Positions 1 through 12,700 of a stretch of DNA of 64,000 nt are shown one piece after another. A program made the translations under genes and the position numbers. Position 1 is the first letter of the stretch; each line of letters opens with the position of its first letter. Source of the stretch: Agriotes lineatus (Eukaryota > Arthropoda > Insecta > Coleoptera > Elateridae); NCBI GenBank assembly GCA_940337035.1, contig CALNHX010005297.1, positions 45,611-109,610 of the forward strand, given 5' to 3'. Under the pieces are notes generated by a model. That model made no database searches, was not told where the DNA came from, and saw nothing but the letters and a program-made list of their open reading frames with translations.

Positions 1-2108
1 CGTAATATTGAACTTTTATACTACACAGCAAATAAAATTTTCGTTCTATTTGTTTCGTATGCAAAGCAATTCAAACGTGTCAAAACGCGTTTGCAGGTAT
101 TATTAAAGCTTTTATATATAGTTTGCAATCGGTAGGTAACATTGCGTGACAGCTAAGAATTAAATTGTGCACTTTTGGAAGCACTCTCTTTGTCGAGGAA
201 CCACAGTTAATTAATTATAGGCCGCTGACTATATTTATAGGCATTGTGCACACCCCAGTTGCATATCTTCCGCAAACGTAATATTGAACTTTTAGACTAC
301 ACAGCAAATAAAATTTTCGTTCTATTTGTTTCGTATGCAAAGCAATTCAAACGTGTCAAAACGCGTTTGCAGGTATTATTAAAGCTTTTATATATAGTTT
401 GCAATCGGTAGGTAACATTGCGTGACACTTAAGAATTATTTTGTGCACTTTTGGAAGCACTCTCTTTGTCGAAGAACCACCATTAATCAATTATAGACCG
501 CTGACTATATTTATAGGCATTGTGCACACCCCAGCTGCATATCTTCCGCAAACGTAATATTGAACTTTTAGACTACACAGCAAATAAAATTTTCGTTCTA
601 TTTGTTTCGTATGCAAAGCAATTCATAGTTTGCAATCGGTAGGTAACATTGCGTGACAGCTAAGGATTAAATTGTGCACTTTTGGAAGCACTCTTTTTGT
701 CGAGGAACCACAGTTAATTAATTATAGACCGCTGACTATATTTATAGGCATTGTGCACACCCCAGTTGCATATCTTCCGCAAACGTAATATTGAACTTTT
801 AGACTACACAGCAAATACAATTTTCGTTCTATTTGTTTCGTATGCAAAGCAATTCAAACGTGTCAAAACGTGTTTGCAGGTATTATTAAAGCTTTTATAT
901 ATAGTTTGCAATCGGTAGGTAACAATGCGTGACAGCTAAGAATTAAATTGTGCACTTTTGGAAGCACTCTCTTTGTCGAGGAACCACAGTTAATTAATTA
1001 TAGACCGCTGACTATATTTATAGGCATTGTGCACACCCCAGTTGCATATCTTCCGCAAACGTAATATTGAACTTTTAGACTACACAGCAAATAAAATTTT
1101 CGTTCTATTTGTTTCGTATGCAAAGCAATTCAAACGTGTCAGAAAGCGTTTGCAGGTATTATTAAAGCTTCTATATATAGTTTGCAATCTGTAGGTAACA
1201 TTGCGTGACACTTAAGAATTGTTTTGTGCACTTTTGGAAGCACTCTCTTTGTCGAGGAACCACAGTTAATTAATTATAGACCGCTGACTATATTTATAGG
1301 CATTGTGCACACCCCAGGTGCATATCTTCCGCAAACGTAATATTGAACTTTTAGACTACACAGCAAATAAAATTTTCGTTCTATTTGTTTCGTATGCAAA
1401 GCAATTCAAACGTGTCAAAACGCGTTTGCAGGTATTATTAAAGCTTTTATATATAGTTTGCAATCGGTAGGTAACATTGCGTGACAGCTAAGAATTAAAT
1501 TGTGCACTTTTGGAAGCACTCTCTTTGTCGAGGAACCACAGTTAATTAATTATAGGCCGCTGACTATATTTATAGGCATTGTGCACACCCCAGTTGCATA
1601 TCTTCCGCAAACGTAATATTGAACTTTTAGACTACACAGCAAATAAAATTTTCGTACTATTTGTTTCGTATGCAAAGCAATTCAAACGTGTCAAAACGCG
1701 TTTGCAGGTATTATTAAAGCTTTTATATATAGTTTGCAATCGGTAGGTAACATTGCGTGACAGCTAAGAATTAAATTGTGCACTTTTGGAAGCACTCTTT
1801 TTGTCGAGGAACCACAGTTAATTAATTATAGACCGCTGACTATATTTATAGGCATTGTGCACACCCCAGCTGCATATCTTCCGCAAACGTAATATTGAAC
1901 TGTTAGACTACACAGCAAATACAATTTTCGTTCTATTTGTTTCGTATGCAAAGCAATTCAAACGTGTCAAAACGTGTTTGCAGGTATTATTAAAGCTTTT
2001 ATATATAGTTTGCAATCGGTAGGTAACAATGCGTGACAGCTAAGAATTAAATTGTGCACTTTTGGAAGCACTCTCTTTGTCGAGGAACCACAGTTAATTA
2101 ATTATAGA
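1..2108. repeat. Mixed monomers with a 4-unit recurrence
   Basis: The partial first unit is followed by a unit with the rare GACACTTAAGAATTATTTT and GAAGAACCACC combination, then the unit with the 45-bp deletion. The rare AACAATGCG variant (usual AACATTGCG) occurs at 921 and again at 2025, 1104 bp or four units apart, each time in an AATACA/ACGTG unit and followed by an AGAAAGCG B-type unit. This gives roughly one and a half copies of a 4-unit grouping. A further copy of the same marker at 3405 is five units on, so the grouping has gained or lost a unit. Confidence 0.75.
625..626. other. 45-bp deletion junction inside a monomer
   Basis: In the unit that starts at 498 the sequence reads AGCAATTCATAGTTTGCAAT. 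Sister units have 45 more bases between AATTCA and TAGTTTGC, including the AAACGCGTTT palindrome and the HindIII core. The unit is therefore 231 bp. At most a base or so of microhomology is seen at the junction. It is the only large internal deletion in the window and was not copied to any other unit, so it is probably recent or lies where exchange is rare. Confidence 0.93.
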
Positions 2109-3764
2109 CCGCTGACTATATTTATAGGCATTGTGCACACCCCAGTTGCATATCTTCCGCAAACGTAATATTGAACTTTTAGACTACACAGCAAATAAAA
2201 TTTTCGTTCTATTTGTTTCGTATGCAAAGCAATTCAAACGTGTCAGAAAGCGTTTGCAGGTATTATTAAAGCTTCTATATATAGTTTGCAATCTGTAGGT
2301 AACATTGCGTGACACTTAAGAATTGTTTTGTGCACTTTTGGAAGCACTCTCTTTGTGGAGGAACCACAGTTAATTAATTATAGACCGCTGACTATATTTA
2401 TAGGCATTGTGCACACCCCAGGTGCATATCTTCCGCAAACGTAATATTGAACTTTTAGACTACACAGCAAATAAAATTTTCGTTCTATTTGTTTCGTATG
2501 CAAAGCAATTCAAACGTGTCAGAAAGCGTTTGCAGGTATTATTAAAGCTTCTATATATAGTTTCCAATCTGTAGGTAACATTGCGTGACAGCTAAGAATT
2601 AAATTGTGCACTTTTGGAAGCACTCTCTTTGTCGAGGAACCACAGTTAATTAATTATAGACCGCTGACTATATTTATAGGCATTGTGCACACCCCAGTTG
2701 CATATCTTCCGCAAACGTAATATTGAACTTTTAGACTACACAGCAAATAAAATTTTCGATCTATTTGTTTCGTATGCAAAGCAATTCAAACGTGTCAGAA
2801 AGCGTTTGCAGGTATTATTAAAGCTTCTATATATAGTTTGCAATCTGTAGGTAACATTGCGTGACACTTAAAAATTGTTTTGTGCACTTTTGGAAGCACT
2901 CTCTTTGTCGAGGAACCACAGTTAATTAATTATAGACCGCTGACTATATTTATAGGCATTGTGCACACCCCAGTTGCATATCTTCCGCAAACGTAATATT
3001 GAACTTTTAGACTACACAGCAAATAAAATTTTCGTTCTATTTGTTTCGTATGCAAAGCAATTCAAACGTGGCAAAACGCGTTTGCAGGTATTATTAAAGC
3101 TTTTATATATAGTTTGCAATCGGTAGGTAACATTGCGTGACAGCTAAGAATTAAATTGTGCACTTTTGGAAGCACTCTTTTTATCGAGGAACCACAGTTA
3201 ATTAATTATAGACCGCTGACTATATTTATAGGCATTGTGCACACCCCAGCTGCATATCTTCCGCAAACGTAATATTGAACTTTTAGACTACACAGCAAAT
3301 ACAATTTTCGTTCTATTTGTTTCGTATGCAAAGCAATTCAAACGTGTCAAAACGTATTTGCAGGTATTATTAAAGCTTTTATATATAGTTTGCAATCGGT
3401 AGGTAACAATGCGTGACAGCTAAGAATTAAATTGTGCACTTTTGGAAGCACTCTCTTTGTCGAGGAACCACAGTTAATTAATTATAGACCGCTGACTATA
3501 TTTATAGGCATTGTGCACACCCCAGTTGCATATCTTCCGCAAACGTAATATTGAACTTTTAGACTACACAGCAAATAAAATTTTCGTTCTATTTGTTTCG
3601 TATGCAAAGCAATTCAAACGTGTCAGAAAGCGTTTGCAGGTATTATTAAAGCTTTTATATATAGTTTGCAATCTGTAGGTAACATTGCGTGACACTTAAG
3701 AATTGTTTTGTGCACTTTTGGAAGCACTCTCTTTGTCGAAAAACCACCATTAATCAATTATAGA
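2109..3764. repeat. 6-unit relative of the 7-unit HOR at 39917
   Basis: Six units whose markers follow the order seen at 39917-43780: AGAAAGCG B-type; G-variant AGAAAGCG A-type; TTTTCGATC B-type (2661 unit); GTGGCAAAACG unit with CTCTTTTT; AATACA unit with AACAATGCG; AGAAAGCG B-type with GAAAAACCACC. One unit present in the 39.9-kb HOR (the G-variant unit with TTGGTTCG) is missing here. The two loci are about 37 kb apart, so these are separate descendants of one ancestral grouping. Confidence 0.75.
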
Positions 3765-6700
3765 CCGCTGACTATATTTATAGGCATTGTGCACACCCCA
3801 GCTGCATATCTTCCGCAAACGTAATATTGAACTTTTAGACTACACAGCAAATAAAATTTTCGTTCTATTTGTTTCGTATGCAAAGCAATTCAAACGTGTC
3901 AAAACGCGTTTGCAAGTATTATTAAAGCTTTTATATATAGTTTGCAATCGGTAGGTAACATTGCGTGACACTTAAGAATTATTTTGTGCACTTTTGGAAG
4001 CACTCTCTTTGTCGAAGAACCACCATTAATCAATTATAGACCGCTGACTATATTTATAGGCATTGTGCACACCCCAGCTGCATATCTTCCGCAAACGTAA
4101 TATTGAACTTTTAGACTACACAGCAAATAAAATTTTCGTTCTATTTGTTTCGTATGCAAAGCAATTCAAACGTGTCAAAACGCGTTTGCAAGTATTATTA
4201 AAGCTTTTATATATAGTTTGCAATCGGTAGGTAACATTGCGTGACACTTAAGAATTATTTTGTGCACTTTTGGAAGCACTCTCTTTGTCGAAGAACCACC
4301 ATTAATCAATTATAGACCGCTGACTATATTTATAGGCATTGTGCACACCCCAGCTGCATATCTTCCGCAAACGTAATATTGAACTTTTAGACTACACAGC
4401 AAATAAAATTTTCGTTCTATTTGTTTCGTATGCAAAGCAATTCAAACGTGTCAAAACGCGTTTGCAGGTTTTATTAAAGCTTTTATATATAGCTTGCAAT
4501 CGGTAGGTAACATTGTGTGACAGCTAAGAATTAAATTGTGCACTTTTGGAAGCACTCTCTTTGTCGAGGAACCACAGTTAATTAATTATAGACCGCTGAC
4601 TATATTTATAGGCATTGTGCACACCCCAGGTGCATATCTTCCGCAAACGTAATATTGAACTTTTAGACTACACAGCAAATAAAATTTTCGTTCTATTTGT
4701 TTCGTATGCAAAGCAATTCAAACGTGTCAAAACGCGTTTGCAGGTATTATTAAAGCTTTTATATATAGTTTGCAATCGGTAGGTAACATTGCGTGACAGC
4801 TAAGAATTAAATTGTGCACTTTTGGAAGCACTCTCTTTGTCGAGGAACCACAGTTAATTAATTATAGGCCGCTGACTATATTTATAGGCATTGTGCACAC
4901 CCCAGCTGCATATCTTCCGCAAACGTAATATTGAACTTTTAGACTACACAGCAAATACAATTTTCGTTCTATTTGCTTCGTATGCAAAGCAATTCAAACG
5001 TGTCAAAACGTGTTTGCAGGTATTATTAAAGCTTTTATATATAGTTTGCAATTGGTAGGTAACATTGCGTGACAGCTAAGAATTAAATTGTGCACTTTTG
5101 GAAGCACTCTCGATGTCGAGGAACCACAGTTAATTAATTATAGACCGCTGACTATATTTATAGGCATTGTGCACACCCCAGTTGCATATCTTCCGCAAAC
5201 GTAATATTGAACTTTTAGACTACACAGCAAATAAAATTTTCGTTCTATTTGTTTCGTATGCAAAGCAATTCAAACGTGTCAAAACGCGTTTGCAGGTATT
5301 ATTAAAGCTTCTATATATAGTTTGCAATCTGTAGGTAACATTGCGTGACACTTAAGAATTGTTTTGTGCACTTTTGGAAGCACTCTCTCTGTCGAAAAAC
5401 CACCATTAATCAATTATAGACCGCTGACTATATTTATAGGCATTGTGCACACCCCAGCTGCATATCTTCCGCAAATGTAATATTGAACTTTTAGACTACA
5501 CAGCAAATAAAATTTTCGTTCTATTTGTTTCGTATGCAAAGCAATTCAAACGTGTCAAAACGCGGTTGCAGGTATTATTAAAGCTTTTATATATAGTTTG
5601 CAATCGGTAGGTAACATTGCGTGACAGCTAAGAATTAAATTGTGCACTTTTGGAAGTAATCTCTTTGTCGAGGAACCACAGTTAATTAATTATAGACCGC
5701 TGACTATATTTATAGGCATTGTGCACACCCCAGTTGCATATCTTCCGCAAACGTAATATTGAACTTTTAGACTACACAGCAAATAAAATTTTCGTTCTAT
5801 TTGTTTCGTATGCAAAGCAATTCAAACGTGTCAAAACGCGTTTGCAGGTATTATTAAAGCTTTCATATATAGCTTGCAATCGGTAGGTAACATTGCGTGA
5901 CAGCTAAGAATTAAATTGTGCACTTTTAGAAGCACTCTCTTTGTCGAGGAACCACAGTTAATTAATTATAGACCGCTGACTATATTTATAGGCATTGTGC
6001 ACACCCCAGCTGCATATCTTCCGCAAACGTAATATTGAACTTTTAGACTACACAGCAAATACAATTTTCGTTCTATTTGTTTCGTATGCGAAGCAATTCA
6101 AACGTGTCAAAACGTGTTTGCAGGTATTATTAAAGCTTTTATATATAGTTTGCAATCGGTAGGTAACATTGCGTGACAGCTAAGAATTAAATTGTGCACT
6201 TTTGGAAGCACTCTCTCTGTCGAAAAACCACCATTAATCAATTATAGACCGCTGACTATATTTATAGGCATTGTGCACACCCCAGCTGCATATCTTCCGC
6301 AAACGTAATATTGAACTTATAGACTACACAGCAAATAAAATTTTCGTTCTATTTGTTTCGTATGCAAAGCAATTCAAAAGTGTCAAAACGCGTTTGCAGG
6401 TATGATTAAAGCTTTTATATATAGTTTGCAATCGGTAGGTAACATTGCGTGACAGCTAAGAATTAAATTGTGCACTTTTGGAAGTAATCTCTTTGTCGAG
6501 GAACCACAGTTAATTAATTATAGACCGCTGACTATATTTATAGGCATTGTGCACACCCCAGTTGCATATCTTCCGCAAACGTAATATTGAACTTTTAGAC
6601 TACACAGCAAATAAAATTTTCGTTCTATTTGTTTCGTATGCAAAGCAATTCAAACGTGTCAAAACGCGTTTGCAGGTATTATTAAAGCTTCTATATATAG

Positions 6701-9700
6701 TTTGCAATCTGTAGGTAACATTGCGTGACACTTAAGAATTGTTTTGTGCACTTTTGGAAGCACTCTCTTTGTCGAAAAACCACCATTAATCAATTATAGA
6801 CCGGTGACTATTTTTATAGGCATTGTGCACACCCCAGCTGCATATCTTCCGCAAACGTAATATTGAACTTTTAGACTACACAGCAAATAAAATTTTCGTT
6901 CTATTTGTTTCGTATGCAAAGCAATTCAAACGTGTCAAAACGCGTTTGCAGGTATTATTAAAGCTTTTATATATAGTTTGCAATCGGTAGGTAACATTGC
7001 GTGACAGCTAAGAATTAAATTGTGCACTTTTGGAAGTAATCTCTTTGTCGAGGAACCTCAGTTAATTAATTATAGACCGCTGACTATATTTATAGGCATT
7101 GTGCACACCCCAGTTGCATATCTTCCGCAAACGTAATATTGAACTTTTAGACTACACAGCAAATAAAATTTTCGTTCTATTTGTTTCTTCTGCAAAGCAA
7201 TTAAAACGTGTCAAAACGCGTTTGCAGGTATTATTAAAGCTTTTATATATAGTTTGCAATCGGTAGGTAACATTGCGTGACAGCTAAGAATTAAATTGTG
7301 CACTTTTGGAAGCACTCTTTCTGTCGAGGAACCACAGTTAATTAATTATAGACCGCTGACTATATGTATAGGCATTGTGGACACCCCAGTTGCATATCTT
7401 CCGCAAACGTAATATTGAACTTTTAGACTACACAGCAAATACAATTTTCGTTCTATTTGTTTCGTATGCAAAGCAATTCAAACGTGTCAAAACGCGTTTG
7501 CAGGTATTATTAAAGCTTTTATATATAGTTTGCAATCGGTAGGTAACATTGCGTGACAGCTAAGAATTAAATTGTGCACTTTTGGAAGCACTCTCTTTGT
7601 CGAGGAACCACAGTTAATTAATTATAGGCCGCTGACTATATTTATAGGCATTGTGCACACCCCAGTTGCATATCTTCCGCAAACGTAATATTGAACTTTT
7701 AGACTACACAGCAAATAAAATTTTCGTTCTATTTGTTTCGTATGCAAAGCAATTCAAACGTGTCAAAACGCGTTTGCAGGTATTATTAAAGCTTTTATAT
7801 ATAGTTTGCAATCGGTAGGTAACATTGCGTGACAGCTAAGAATTAAATTGTGCACTTTTGGAAGCACTCTTTCTGTCGAGGAACCACAGTTAACTAATTA
7901 TAGACCGCTGACTATATGTATAGGCATTGTGCACAACCCAGTTGCATATCTTCCGCAAACGTAATATTGAACTTTTAGACTACACAGCAAATAAAATTTT
8001 CGTTCTATTTGTTTCGTATGCAAGGCAATTCAAACGTGTCAGAAAGCGTTTGCAGGTATTATTAAAGCTTCTATATATAGTTTGCAATCTGTAGGTAACA
8101 TTGCGTGACACTTAAGAATTGTTTTGTGCACTTTTGGAAGCACTCTCTTTGTCGAGGAACCACAGTTAATTAATTATAGACCGCTGACTATATTTATAGG
8201 CATTGTGCACACCCCAGGTGCATATCTTCCGCAAACGTAATATTGAACTTTTAGACTACACAGCAAATAAAATTTTCGTTCTATTTGTTTCGTATGCAAA
8301 GCAATTCAAACGTGTCAGAAAGCGTTTGCAGGTATTATTAAAGCTTCTATATATAGTTTGCAATCTGTAGGTAACATTGCGTGACACTTAAGAATTGTTT
8401 TGTGCACTTTTGGAAGCACTCTCTTTGTCGAGGAACCACAGTTAATTAATTATAGACCGCTGACTATATTTATAGGCATTGTGCACACCCCAGGTGCATA
8501 TCTTCCGCAAACGTAATATTGAACTTTTAGACTACACAGCAAATAAAATTTTCGTTCTATTTGTTTCGTATGCAAAGCAATTCAAACGTGTCAAAACGCG
8601 TTTGCAGGTATTATTAAAGCTTTTATATATAGTTTGCAATCGGTAGGTAACATTGCGTGACAGCTAAGAATTAAATTGTGCACTTTTGGAAGCACTCTCT
8701 TTGTCGAGGAACCACAGTTAATTAATTATAGGCCGCTGACTATATTTATAGGCATTGTGCACACCCCAGTTGCATATCTTCCGCAAACGTAATATTGAAC
8801 TTTTAGACTACACAGCAAATAAAATTTTCGTACTATTTGTTTCGTATGCAAAGCAATTCAAACGTGTCAAAACGCGTTTGCAGGTATTATTAAAGCTTTT
8901 ATATATAGTTTGCAATCGGTAGGTAACATTGCGTGACAGCTAAGAATTAAATTGTGCACTTTTGGAAGCACTCTCTTTGTCGAGGAACCACAGTTAATTA
9001 ATTATAGACCGCTGACTATATTTATAGGCATTGTGCACACCCCAGTTGCATATCTTCCGCAAACGTAATATTGAACTTTTAGACTACACAGCAAATAAAA
9101 TTTTCGTTCTATTTGTTTCGTATGCAAAGCAATTCAAACGTGTCAGAAAGCGTTTGCAGGTATTATTAAAGCTTCTATATATAGTTTGCAATCTGTAGGT
9201 AACATTGCGTGACACTTAAGAATTGTTTTGTGCACTTTTGGAAGCACTCTCTTTGTCGAGGAACCACAGTTAATTAATTATAGACCGCTGACTATATTTA
9301 TAGGCATTGTGCACACCCCAGGTGCATATCTTCCGCAAACGTAATATTGAACTTTTAGACTACACAGCAAATAAAATTTTCGTTCTATTTGTTTCGTATG
9401 CAAAGCAATTCAAACGTGTCAAAACGCGTTTGCAGGTATTATTAAAGCTTTTATATATAGTTTGCAATCGGTAGGTAACATTGCGTGACAGCTAAGAATT
9501 AAATTGTGCACTTTTGGAAGCACTCTCTTTGTCGAGGAACCACAGTTAATTAATTATAGGCCGCTGACTATATTTATAGGCATTGTGCACACCCCAGTTG
9601 CATATCTTCCGCAAACGTAATAATGAACTTTTAGACTACACAGCAAATAAAATTTTCGTTCTATTTGTTTCGTATGCAAAGCAATTCAAACGTGTCAGAA

Positions 9701-12700
9701 AGCGTTTGCAGGTATTATTAAAGCTTCTATATATAGTTTGCAATCTGTAGGTAACATTGCGTGACACTTAAGAATTGTTTTGTGCACTTTTGGAAGCACT
9801 CTCTTTGTCGAGGAACCACAGTTAATTAATTATAGACCGCTGACTATATTTATAGGCATTGTGCACACCCCAGGTGCATATCTTCCGCAAACGTAATATT
9901 GAACTTTTAGACTACACAGCAAATAAAATTTTCGTTCTATTTGTTTCGTATGCAAAGCAATTCAAACGTGTCAAAACGCGTTTGCAGGTATTATTAAAGC
10001 TTTTATATATAGTTTGCAATCGGTAGGTAACATTGCGTGACAGCTAAGAATTAAATTGTGCACTTTTGGAAGCACTCTCTTTGTCGAGGAACCACAGTTA
10101 ATTAATTATAGGCCGCTGACTATATTTATAGGCATTGTGCACACCCCAGTTGCATATCTTCCGCAAACGTAATATTGAACTTTTAGACTACACAGCAAAT
10201 AAAATTTTCGTACTATTTGTTTCGTATGCAAAGCAATTCAAACGTGTCAAAACGCGTTTGCAGGTATTATTAAAGCTTTTATATATAGTTTGCAATCGGT
10301 AGGTAACATTGCGTGACAGCTAAGAATTAAATTGTGCACTTTTGGAAGCACTCTTTTTGTCGAGGAACCACAGTTAATTAATTATAGACCGCTGACTATA
10401 TTTATAGGCATTGTGCACACCCCAGCTGCATATCTTCCGCAAACGTAATATTGAACTTTTAGACTACACAGCAAATACAATTTTCGTTCTATTTGTTTCG
10501 TATGCAAAGCAATTCAAACGTGTCAAAACGTGTTTGCAGGTATTATTAAAGCTTTTATATATAGTTTGCAATCGGTAGGTAACAATGCGTGACAGCTAAG
10601 AATTAAATTGTGCACTTTTGGAAGCACTCTCTTTGTCGAGGAACCACAGTTAATTAATTATAGACCGCTGACTATATTTATAGGCATTGTGCACACCCCA
10701 GTTGCATATCTTCCGCAAACGTAATATTGAACTTTTAGACTACACAGCAAATAAAATTTTCGTGCTATTTGTTTCGTATGCAAAGCAATTCAAACGTGTC
10801 AGAAAGCGTTTGCAGGTATTATTAAAGCTTCTATATATAGTTTGCAATCTGTAGGTAACATTGCGTGACACTTAAGAATTGTTTTGTGCACTTTTGGAAG
10901 CACTCTCTTTGTCGAGGAACCACAGTTAATTAATTATAGACCGCTGACTATATTTATAGGCATTGTGCACACCCCAGGTGCATATCTTCCGCAAACGTAA
11001 TATTGAACTTTTAGACTACACAGCAAATAAAATTTTCGTTCTATTTGTTTCGTATGCAAAGCAATTCAAACGTGTCAGAAAGAGTTTGCAGGTATTATTA
11101 AAGCTTCTATATATAGTTTGCAATCTGTAGGTAACATTGCGTGACACTTAAGAATTGTTTTGTGCACTTTTGGAAGCACTCTCTTTGTCGAAAAACCACC
11201 ATTAATCAATTATAGACCGCTGACTATATTTATAGGCATTGTGCACACCCCAGCTGCATATCTTCCGCAAACGTAATATTGAACTTTTAGACTACACAGC
11301 AAATAAAATTTTCGTTCTATTTGTTTCGTATGCAAAGCAATTCAAACGTGTCAAAACGCGTTTGCAAGTATTATTAAAGCTTTTATATATAGTTTGCAAT
11401 CGGTAGGTAACATTGCGTGACACTTAGAAATTATTTTGTGCACTTTTGGAAGCACTCTCTTTGTCGAAAAACCACCATTAATCAATTATAGACCGCTGAC
11501 TATATTTATAGGCATTGTGCACACCCCAGCTGCATATCTTCCGCAAACGTAATATTGAACTTTTAGACTACACAGCAAATAAAATTTTCGTTCTATTTGT
11601 TTCGTATGCAAAGCAATTCAAACGTGTCAAAACGCGTTTGCAAGTATTATTAAAGCTTTTATATATAGTTTGCAATCGGTAGGTAACATTGCGTGACACT
11701 TAAGAATTATTTTGTGCACTTTTGGAAGCACTCTCTTTGTCGAAGAACCACCATTAATCAATTATAGACCGCTGACTATATTTATAGGCATTGTGCACAC
11801 CCCAGCTGCATATCTTCCGCAAACGTAATATTGAACTTTTAGACTACACAGCAAATAAAATTTTCGTTTTATTTGTTTCGTATGCAAAGCAATTCAAACG
11901 TGTCAAAACGCGTTTGCAGGTTTTATTAAAGCTTTTATATATAGCTTGCAATCGGTAGGTAACATTGTGTGACAGCTAAGAATTAAATTGTGCACTTTTG
12001 GAAGCACTCTCTTTGTCGAGGAACCACAGTTAATTAATTATAGACCGCTGACTATATTTATAGGCATTGTGCACACCCCAGGTGCATATCTTCCGCAAAC
12101 GTAATATTGAACTTTTAGACTACACAGCAAATAAAATTTTCGTTCTATTTGTTTCGTATGCAAAGCAATTCAAACGTGTCAAAACGCGTTTGCAGGTATT
12201 ATTAAAGCTTTTATATATAGTTTGCAATCGGTAGGTAACATTGCGTGACAGCTAAGAATTAAATTGTGCACTTTTGGAAGCACTCTCTTTGTCGAGGAAC
12301 CACAGTTAATTAATTATAGGCCGCTGACTATATTTATAGGCATTGTGCACACCCCAGCTGCATATCTTCCGCAAACGTAATATTGAACTTTTAGACTACA
12401 CAGCAAATACAATTTTCGTTCTATTTGTTTCGTATGCAAAGCAATTCAAACGTGTCAAAACGCGTTTGCAGGTATTATTAAAGCTTCTATATATAGTTTG
12501 CAATCTGTAGGTAACATTGCGTGACACTTAAGAGTTGTTTTGTGCACTTCTGGAAGCACTCTCTTTGTCGAAAAACCACCATTAATCATTTATATACCGC
12601 TGACTATATTTATAGGCATTGTGCACACCCCAGCTGCAAATCTTCCGCAAACGTAATATTGAACTTTTAGACTACACAGCAAATACAATTTTCGTTCTAT

